DNA of 5,836 bases, taken from the NCBI GenBank assembly GCA_017553665.1, contig JAFZKM010000300.1, forward strand, positions 1 through 5,836. Direction: 5' to 3'. Below, one piece after another: positions 1 to 4,452 of this stretch. Position numbers and translations under genes: made by a program. The stretch comes from Lachnospiraceae bacterium (lineage in GTDB: Bacteria; Bacillota_A; Clostridia; Lachnospirales; Lachnospiraceae). The notes beneath the pieces were generated by a model that ran no database searches, was not told the DNA's origin, and worked only from the letters and a program-made list of their open reading frames with translations. The first letter of the stretch is position 1, and every line of letters starts with the position of its first letter.

Positions 1-621
1 GCATTCCTCATCGCTCTTTCCGAGCTCTCTCGCGATCTGCTCCGAATATTCCGCGACACGGACCGAATGTCCGTGGGAATACTCATCCTTCGCGTCGATA
101 GCGTTAACCAGTGCCGTCGCCGTCTGCTCGAACAGGCGCCTCGAGTACTGCTCCTGCTCTTTGTAGTGCTCAATATCGAACACCCTGTATTTCTCGATCG
201 AATTATTCCTGCGATAGATCAGCAGTATGACCACCAAAGTGAGCAAGTTGTTGAAAAATCCCGGAAGACCCGAAAAATCACTCTGCGACGCCATCTTGGC
301 AAGAATGTCGGGAAACTGTATGCACACGAGCACAAGAGAAGTATAAAAGCCGATCCTTTTGAAGAATACGACCATGAAAATGACGCACATATTCGCAATG
401 GCCGAGAACACTCCCGTAAACGCGGTCATGGGGAACTGTGCCCTGCCCACCGAGACCATGACTCCCGCGTTGCGGCTCGCGTATCTGAGCAGAACAGATG
501 CCGCGATATAAAGTACAAGGAGCAGCGCGAAGAATACCTTCGGCACTTCTCTGTGTTGTGTGTTGCTGCCCGGATCGGACTCCTCCGCCTTACTTTTGAA
601 TCTGTTTAAAAACTCCGCCAT
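1..621 (-). CDS. Membrane-anchored HD-GYP domain protein, probable c-di-GMP phosphodiesterase (3' end off window)
   Basis: The ORF starts at ATG 619-621 and stays open for 207 codons to the window edge. GGAG at 628-631 sits 6 nt before the start, which supports it. Four hydrophobic segments are visible at about residues 28-46, 66-87, 91-107 and 119-136, so the N-terminal half is a small membrane domain. A charged linker (about 138-165) leads into the beginning of an HD-GYP domain: ALVNAIDAKDEYSHGHSVRV at residues 170-189 is the typical opening of that family, followed by an EYSEQIARELG helix. HD-GYP enzymes hydrolyse cyclic di-GMP (some act on cGAMP) with metals bound by the HD dyad. That dyad and the GYP motif lie beyond the window, so activity cannot be judged. 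The membrane part is not a sensor family I recognise. The gene has its own promoter and lies 87 nt downstream of the teichoic-type gene cluster on the same strand. Family call firm; catalytic competence unknown. Confidence 0.85.
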   Translation of the reverse strand, partial: MAEFLNRFKSKAEESDPGSNTQHREVPKVFFALLLVLYIAASVLLRYASRNAGVMVSVGRAQFPMTAFTGVFSAIANMCVIFMVVFFKRIGFYTSLVLVCIQFPDILAKMASQSDFSGLPGFFNNLLTLVVILLIYRRNNSIEKYRVFDIEHYKEQEQYSRRLFEQTATALVNAIDAKDEYSHGHSVRVAEYSEQIARELGKSDEEC

Positions 622-627
622 AGTATT

Positions 628-631
628 CTCC
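628..631 (-). promoter_or_regulatory. Ribosome binding site of the HD-GYP gene
   Basis: GGAG on the minus strand, 6 nt upstream of the ATG at 619-621. It abuts a short inverted repeat (CAATC 631-635 with GATTG 644-648, 8-nt loop) whose base 631 is also the first G of the GGAG. That hairpin is weak and may be chance. Confidence 0.7.
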
Positions 632-684
632 AATCATTTATAAGATTGCCCACCATAAGACCCAAAATACGCTTTTCCGCTTGC

Positions 685-714
685 ATTATAGCATAGCCGG
701 CGGCCTGTTTACAA
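685..714 (-). promoter_or_regulatory. Housekeeping-type promoter with extended -10 for the HD-GYP gene
   Basis: On the minus strand, TTGTAA (709-714, -35, four of six consensus bases) is followed by an 18-nt spacer and a perfect TATAAT (685-690, -10). A TATG immediately precedes the -10 with one base between (TGCTATAAT), which is the extended -10 pattern used by Gram-positive vegetative sigma factors. Transcription would begin near 677-679, giving a leader of roughly 57 nt before the ATG at 621. The TAA of the -35 is also the stop codon of the upstream glycerophosphotransferase ORF, so the promoter begins right where that gene ends. Confidence 0.75.
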
Positions 715-728
715 CCTCATGGCCGCCG
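698..728. repeat. Perfect 8-bp GC-only inverted repeat spanning a stop codon
   Basis: CGGCGGCC at 698-705 and its exact reverse complement GGCCGCCG at 721-728 are separated by 15 nt (706-720). The loop holds the TAA stop of the glycerophosphotransferase ORF and the -35 hexamer of the downstream promoter. No run of T follows on the minus strand (the next bases are GCTATGCTATAAT), so it does not qualify as an ordinary intrinsic terminator. It could slow or protect the 3' end of the upstream message. No function is demonstrated. Confidence 0.5.
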
Positions 729-1788
729 AAACGACCCTCTTTGCCGCATGACCGTCATCGAGGCTGCAGTACTTCTCTCTGAACTCCGCGTATTTCTCCG
801 AATACTCTACGCTGACCGCGTCAATATTGCGCAGCGCGTCGACCACTTCTTCGGTCCTCTTGAGCAGCGGCCCCGGGCATTCCTGTTCCATGTCAAAGTA
901 GAAGCCGTGCAGGTCATCCCTGTATTTTTCAAGGTCGTAAACATAGAAAAGAATGGGTCTCCGAAGGTTCGCGAAGTCAAAGAAGGTCGACGAATAATCG
1001 GTGATCAGCACATCGCTCACGAGATACAGCTCGGCAATGTCATTGTATGACGACAGATCGGTAACAAAGCGCTTCTCGTCCTCGCTGAGGTTCAGATTCT
1101 CGGAGATCAGATAGTGCGTGCGCAGGATAAAATGATATCTGTCCGAGAGCTTCTTTATCTTCTTCAGATCGAGCTTCAGCGTGAATCCGTACTCGGCCAC
1201 GCCCTCGGTCTCGTCATCGCGCCAGGTCGGCGCGTAGAGCACGATCTTTTTGTTTGTCGGGAGTCCGAGCTTTTTCTTCAAAGCCGCGGCTTTTTCCCTG
1301 ATATCGGGCGCGAAGAGTATGTCATTGCGCGGATATCCGGTCTCGATGATCTTCTCCTTCGGGTATCTGAACGCGCTCTGGAAGGCCTTCGTGGAAAATG
1401 CGTTGTCCGACACGAGGGCGTCCCACTCGCAGGCCTGCCTGAAGAAGAATCGCTTGTATTCGAGCGGCTTCGCGGCATATACATCCTGCAGATCGAACAC
1501 GAGCCTCTTTAACGGCGTTCCGTGCCAGGTCTGGAGGAGCTTCGCCTCCTCGCGCTTTACGTACCACTCGGGCTGGCGCACATTGGTCACGAAAAGCTCC
1601 GCGACGGCCAGATAATAGAAATATTTGAGCGTATGCGTATCCACGCGCTTGCAGTGTCCGGGAAACTCGATCTCAGTGTTGTTGAGCGCCCAGACGTATT
1701 TCTTCCCGGGGTAATTCACCGCCATGTATTCGTAGATCGCGCGCGGGCTGTCGGCGTAATTTCTTCCGAAGAACGAGGAGAACATCAC
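709..1788 (-). CDS. CDP-glycerol glycerophosphotransferase (TagF/TagB-type) domain, cut off from its N-terminal partner by an in-frame TGA
   Basis: This enzyme family transfers glycerol-phosphate (or a related polyol-phosphate) from the CDP-activated donor to a lipid-linked acceptor at the cytoplasmic membrane during teichoic-acid-type polymer synthesis. Counting from GTG 1786-1788, landmarks are FSSFFGRNYADSPRAIYEY (3-21), WHGTPLKRL (88-96, the conserved HGT-K motif), YAPTWRDDE (185-193), LRTHY (222-226, second conserved His) and SDVLITDYSSTFFDF (258-272, the donor-binding TDYSS motif). All are intact and the domain ends normally at TAA 709-711. The start is the problem. Upstream of GTG 1788 / ATG 1785 only a weak purine-rich stretch (AAGAAAG) is seen, and family-like sequence continues in frame for 46 more codons to a TGA at 1927-1929. 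Those codons contain no ATG, GTG or TTG. The domain is therefore most likely the C-terminal half of a bifunctional protein, expressed only if the TGA is read through or translation restarts here. Family call firm, exact product and start uncertain. Confidence 0.85.
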   Translation of the reverse strand: MMFSSFFGRNYADSPRAIYEYMAVNYPGKKYVWALNNTEIEFPGHCKRVDTHTLKYFYYLAVAELFVTNVRQPEWYVKREEAKLLQTWHGTPLKRLVFDLQDVYAAKPLEYKRFFFRQACEWDALVSDNAFSTKAFQSAFRYPKEKIIETGYPRNDILFAPDIREKAAALKKKLGLPTNKKIVLYAPTWRDDETEGVAEYGFTLKLDLKKIKKLSDRYHFILRTHYLISENLNLSEDEKRFVTDLSSYNDIAELYLVSDVLITDYSSTFFDFANLRRPILFYVYDLEKYRDDLHGFYFDMEQECPGPLLKRTEEVVDALRNIDAVSVEYSEKYAEFREKYCSLDDGHAAKRVVSAAMRL

Positions 1789-1926
1789 TAGGTCTTTCTT
1801 TATCGGCAGCTTGCGGAATATTTTGTTGTATACGAGCAGGCGCCTCTGGTGCGCGCTGCGGCAGAGATCGTGGAATTTCAGCCTGCGGTGATGCAGGCGG
1901 ATCAGGCGTCTGACCTTTTTGATCTT
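1789..1926 (-). pseudogene. Start-less in-frame linker coding for the N-terminal lead of the glycerophosphotransferase
   Basis: Forty-six sense codons run in the frame of both flanking ORFs, between the TGA at 1927-1929 and the GTG at 1786-1788. The translation is basic (KIKKVRRLIRLHHRRLK first) and ends in YNKIFRKLPIKKDLVMFSSF, running straight into the first strand of the glycerophosphotransferase domain. Bifunctional GT2/CDP-glycerol glycerophosphotransferases typically carry a basic helix and an LPIKK-like lead at this place (established family knowledge, recalled and not searched). There is no ATG, GTG or TTG codon in frame, so this stretch is translated only if the TGA is passed. That is why it is marked as a broken part and not as a separate gene. 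Confidence 0.6.
1881..1915 (-). repeat. Two adjacent potential hairpins just downstream of the in-frame TGA
   Basis: On the minus strand, GGTCAG-ACGC-CTGATC (1915 to 1900, 6-bp stem with one G-T pair) begins 11 nt after the TGA. One base later, GCCTGC-ATCACC-GCAGGC (1898 to 1881) forms a perfect 6-bp stem with a 6-nt loop. Both lie within coding-like sequence rich in CTG and CGC codons, so they could be a by-product of codon choice. They are noted because RNA structure shortly after a stop codon can stimulate readthrough. Confidence 0.35.
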
Positions 1927-1937
1927 TCACTTTTTGA
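1915..1937. repeat. 8-bp direct repeat bracketing the in-frame TGA
   Basis: CTTTTTGA occurs at 1915-1922 and again at 1930-1937 (TCAAAAAG on the coding strand), a 15-bp period that keeps the frame. The TGA codon at 1927-1929 lies between the copies. In protein terms both copies contribute Lys-Lys pairs to a basic FKK-stop-KIKK stretch. Confidence 0.55.
1927..1929 (-). other. In-frame TGA separating glycosyltransferase and glycerophosphotransferase domains
   Basis: On the coding strand the codons run TTC AAA AAG TGA AAG ATC AAA AAG GTC. The glycosyltransferase frame upstream and the glycerophosphotransferase frame downstream are identical, because 1929 and 1788 differ by 141 bases (47 codons). 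Without the TGA the product would be a single protein of 681 residues from ATG 2754 to TAA 709. An indel cannot explain it, since both sides share one frame; a single base substitution can (for example from GGA, CGA or AGA). Confidence 0.8.
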
Positions 1938-2754
1938 ACGCGGTCAGGACTCTCTTTGAGTCGCCGTTGAAATCTTCTATCGCGGGCGCCGCGACCTCGG
2001 CCACGAGGCTCGCGAATGAGTTCATGTCACGGTCGCTCCAGCCTGCTGCCTTCTGGCTCCTTCCGACGATGGTGCGGCTCACGAGGAACTGGCAGATGTA
2101 GTTCTGTATCGGGCGCGGATCGGACATTCCCGCCGCCGCGAGGCGCATTGCCGCGCAGTATTCGGTAAATCTTTCGGGGTTGATCTCCTGGTCGAGAGAA
2201 GGGTAATTGACCGGATCGTTGTGCACGCGCTTGTAATATCTCGCGTCATCGGCACTAACGACGTCGGTGCGCTCATACAGGCGCGCAAGAAAAGGGATAT
2301 CGCTGTAATACCTGTAGTTTTCTTCAAAAGACAGGCCCTCAAGGAGTCTTCTCGGGATCAGCTGTCCCAGACATGTATCGTAGAAGCTGCCGGGGAGATT
2401 CTCGCGCAGATCGCGCTCGACTCCCTCGTTGACCAATTGAACGGAGTATTTGTGGAGGCTGCGCTTTCTCGGGATGCGGATGATGCTCCCGGGGTTCTTG
2501 AGTGCCTCGTACATGGCGGAAGTAAGAGCGGTCCTGCTCAGGTAATCGTCGCAGTCCATGAACATGACATAGTCCGAGCCCGCGCTCGCGAGGCCCTTGT
2601 TCCTCATGGCCGCAACGCCCTGCGGCGCCTTCGGATCGTCCTTCTCGAGGATTATCCTGATATCCTTAAAAGCCTGGGCAGATATACTGTCCAGGCATTC
2701 CTGAAGATAGCCGTTCCCGTCGTCCAGACAGGCGATGATAATGTCAAGTGTCAT
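1927..2754 (-). CDS. Family 2 glycosyltransferase domain, probable N-terminal half of a bifunctional teichoic-type enzyme
   Basis: A GT-A fold transferase expected to move a sugar from a nucleotide-sugar donor to a lipid-linked or polymer acceptor at the inner membrane face. I place the start at ATG 2752-2754, because GGGAG at 2762-2766 precedes it by 7 nt and TLDIIIACLDDGNGYLQECL (residues 2-21) is the normal opening strand and helix of the fold. A GTG at 2776-2778 overlapping the upstream stop would add only eight unconvincing residues. AAMRNKGLASAGSDYVMFMD (48-67) followed by CDDYL carries the DXD-type metal site DCDD (67-70), and YRYYSDIPFLARLY (147-160) supplies the acidic catalytic-base region. 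The usual VDDGSTD loop is replaced by LEKDDPKAPQG (36-46). The ORF is 275 codons and ends at TGA 1927-1929, with its frame continuing into the glycerophosphotransferase. It sits 20 nt after the ATPase gene, in an apparent operon. Donor and acceptor cannot be read from sequence. Confidence 0.85.
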   Translation of the reverse strand: MTLDIIIACLDDGNGYLQECLDSISAQAFKDIRIILEKDDPKAPQGVAAMRNKGLASAGSDYVMFMDCDDYLSRTALTSAMYEALKNPGSIIRIPRKRSLHKYSVQLVNEGVERDLRENLPGSFYDTCLGQLIPRRLLEGLSFEENYRYYSDIPFLARLYERTDVVSADDARYYKRVHNDPVNYPSLDQEINPERFTEYCAAMRLAAAGMSDPRPIQNYICQFLVSRTIVGRSQKAAGWSDRDMNSFASLVAEVAAPAIEDFNGDSKRVLTAFKK

Positions 2755-2761
2755 GGCAATT

Positions 2762-2766
2762 CTCCC
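2762..2766 (-). promoter_or_regulatory. Ribosome binding site deciding the glycosyltransferase start
   Basis: GGGAG on the minus strand, 7 nt before ATG 2752-2754. It favours this ATG over the GTG at 2776-2778. It lies 8 nt beyond the TGA of the ATPase gene, so translation of the two is likely coupled. Confidence 0.7.
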
Positions 2767-2774
2767 GCATGGCC

Positions 2775-3620
2775 TCACTGTGTCATTTCTTCGTACATGT
2801 CGCAGATCTCGTCCACCTTGCCGTTCGCGATAAGGTGTCCGTGATCGAGGATTATGGCGCGGTTGCAGATGCGTCTTACCTGATCGCAGGAATGCGATAC
2901 AAACAGCACCGTCACACCGCTCTTCATCATGCTCTTAAGCTTTTTCTCACTCTTTTTCTTGAATTTCGAGTCGCCGACCGAAAGCACCTCATCGAGGATC
3001 AGTATCTCGGGCTCCACGACTGTAGCGATCGCGAATCCGAGTCTCGCCTTCATGCCGGACGAATAGTTCTTTACCGGCGTGTTGATGAATTCCCGGAGTT
3101 CTGAGAATTCAACGATCTCATCGAACTTCTCGCGGATGAAATCTCTCGAATAACCGAGCATCGATCCGTAAAGATATATATTCTCGGCGCCCGTGTATTC
3201 CTTGTCAAAACCGGCTCCGAGCTCGAGAAGAGGAACCACGCTTCCTTTGACTTTTATCTCTCCCTCGCTGGGCTTTAATACGCCCGCGACGATCTTTAAG
3301 AGAGTCGATTTGCCGGCTCCGTTGAGTCCCAGGATTCCCATCCTCCAGCCGCGCCTTACGTGGAATGTTACATCCTTCAGGGCCCAGAATTCATGGTAGT
3401 TGAGCTTGCGCTTCACCATGCGGATGAAGTATTCCTTGAGGTTGTCGACCTTCTGGTCGGTGAGCCTGAACTTCATGCCCACGCCGTCGAGCGTGATGAC
3501 CTTCGGCGGGAGCTTTTTCTTTTTCGCCGGTTTTTTCGGTGCCTCTTCCGCCGGGCTTTCCGCGGGTGCGGGGTTCTCGGGAACAGTCGGTTCCTTTATT
3601 TCGTTAACATTTTCCAACAT
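2775..3620 (-). CDS. ABC transporter ATP-binding protein, TagH/Wzt-type polysaccharide or teichoic acid exporter
   Basis: This subunit powers export of a lipid-linked cell-surface polymer through its permease partner, encoded directly upstream. The start is ATG 3618-3620 with GGAG at 3627-3630, 6 nt away; a TTG four codons earlier lies on top of that ribosome binding site and is unlikely. The protein is 281 residues. Residues 1-36 form a Pro/Ala/Glu/Lys-rich extension that appears disordered. The ATPase domain follows: Walker A GLNGAGKST (98-106), the LLELGAGFDKEYTGAENIYL segment (131-150) characteristic of the Wzt/TagH/RfbE subgroup, signature YSSGMKARLG (186-195), Walker B ILILDE (206-211) and switch His in FVSHS (His243). 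All catalytic motifs are intact. The C-terminal carbohydrate-binding domain of long Wzt proteins is absent, so substrate recognition should lie elsewhere. TGA at 2775-2777 is a true stop: reading past it meets another stop within nine codons. Family firm; polymer identity inferred from the neighbouring glycerophosphotransferase. Confidence 0.92.
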   Translation of the reverse strand: MLENVNEIKEPTVPENPAPAESPAEEAPKKPAKKKKLPPKVITLDGVGMKFRLTDQKVDNLKEYFIRMVKRKLNYHEFWALKDVTFHVRRGWRMGILGLNGAGKSTLLKIVAGVLKPSEGEIKVKGSVVPLLELGAGFDKEYTGAENIYLYGSMLGYSRDFIREKFDEIVEFSELREFINTPVKNYSSGMKARLGFAIATVVEPEILILDEVLSVGDSKFKKKSEKKLKSMMKSGVTVLFVSHSCDQVRRICNRAIILDHGHLIANGKVDEICDMYEEMTQ

Positions 3621-3626
3621 TCTAAT

Positions 3627-3630
3627 CTCC
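3627..3630 (-). promoter_or_regulatory. Ribosome binding site of the ABC ATPase gene
   Basis: GGAG on the minus strand, 6 nt before ATG 3618-3620. The 49-nt gap to the permease stop also holds a small inverted repeat (GCGT-TTTG-ACGC, 3639-3650) without a T-run, too weak to call a terminator. Confidence 0.65.
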
Positions 3631-3669
3631 AACTGTGTGCGTCAAAACGCGCATTTACAGCACTTCGCA

Positions 3670-4452
3670 TTACACATACAGAATAAACCGGTCCTGCTTG
3701 CGCCAGAAGAATACAAGTCCGATCCCGAACAGCGCGACGCTAACGCCCATCGAATACCAGAGATGCCACATATCCATCGGCTGCCCGTAAACGCTGTACA
3801 ATACGGTGTTTCTGAAATTCACGATCACGGAATAGAGCGGATTGTATTTGAATATCCAAAGGTGGTTCTTTATGCCTTCGATCTTGTAGAAGATCGCGCA
3901 GGTGTACATGATCAGCATCAGCGCGACGGTCCACAGGTACTCGAGGTCCCTGAAGAATACGTTCAGCGTGGCCAGTATCATTCCGACGCCCAGAGTGAAC
4001 ACCAGAAGTATCAGGAGCGGAAGTACCGCGCCTATCATGTGTATCGTGGGCTTTACCTTCATTACCGCGGCCACTGCCACGAGAACGATGAGCGAAAGCA
4101 GGAATATCACGTAATTCGAAACGATCGATGCGACGGGATACATGTATTTCGGCACGTAGACCTTCGAGATCATCGCTCCGTGCGAGCGGATGGACTTGAG
4201 CGCCGCTTTCGTTCCGCCCGAGAAAAAGCTGTAGAGCAGACGTCCCGAAAGGATGTAAATGGGATAGTACCGGTCTCCCCTGCCGAGAAGCTCAGAGAAG
4301 ACGAGCGTCAGCACGATCATCGTGAGCAGCGGCTCGAGCAGCGTCCACAGCAGTCCGAGGATCGAGCTGCGGTACTTGAGCTTTATGTCCTTTTTGATCA
4401 GCTCATACAGAAGAAATCTGTACTTTTTCAGGTTTTTGATGAACTGTCTCAA
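3670..4452 (-). CDS. ABC-2 type transporter permease, TagG/Wzm-like
   Basis: The membrane subunit that forms the channel for the lipid-linked polymer, working with the ATPase encoded next. It has 260 residues, normal for the family. A basic amphipathic start (RQFIKNLKKYRFLLYELIKK, residues 2-21) and DIKLKYRSSILGLLWTLLEP (22-41) are typical of TagG/Wzm/RfbA permeases. Hydrophobic segments lie at about 31-56, 64-80, 106-130, 137-163, 172-189 and 232-250, giving six membrane spans. The conserved LEYLWTVALMLIMYTCAIFY stretch (170-189) and the aromatic KYNPLYSVI (202-210) are present. The start is TTG 4450-4452, whose last two bases overlap the TGA of leuA (TTGA). GGAGG at 4463-4467, 10 nt upstream, serves it. 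No in-frame ATG or GTG exists before Met45, which is already inside the first membrane span, so the TTG is the only sensible start. It ends at TAA 3670-3672. Confidence 0.92.
   Translation of the reverse strand: MRQFIKNLKKYRFLLYELIKKDIKLKYRSSILGLLWTLLEPLLTMIVLTLVFSELLGRGDRYYPIYILSGRLLYSFFSGGTKAALKSIRSHGAMISKVYVPKYMYPVASIVSNYVIFLLSLIVLVAVAAVMKVKPTIHMIGAVLPLLILLVFTLGVGMILATLNVFFRDLEYLWTVALMLIMYTCAIFYKIEGIKNHLWIFKYNPLYSVIVNFRNTVLYSVYGQPMDMWHLWYSMGVSVALFGIGLVFFWRKQDRFILYV

Noticed and set aside
67..609. Plus-strand open frame of 180 codons at the left end
   Set aside because: The minus strand encodes a recognisable membrane HD-GYP protein with a good start and promoter; the plus frame is charged, repetitive and without homology I recognise.
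1927..1929. TGA reassigned to Trp or Gly in this organism
   Set aside because: TGG is used for Trp (for example in YVWALNN of the glycerophosphotransferase), and TGA ends leuA and the ATPase gene, where reading past it meets another TGA within nine codons.
1895..1929. Selenocysteine insertion at the TGA, with the nearby hairpin as a SECIS
   Set aside because: The first hairpin loop lies about 18-21 nt after the TGA, a fitting distance, but the stem is only 6 bp with an ACGC loop and none of the expected loop or bulge features. The site is a basic linker where a reactive selenol has no evident role.
1927..1937. Programmed -1 frameshift at the A-rich CAAAAAG before the TGA
   Set aside because: A -1 shift enters the frame starting GTG 1930, which encodes 85 residues without resemblance to the transferase. 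The correct downstream frame is the zero frame, so slipping does not bypass the stop productively.
3633..3669. Intrinsic terminator between permease and ATPase genes
   Set aside because: The only hairpin (3639-3650) has a 4-bp stem and no T-run, and the two genes encode partners of one transporter.
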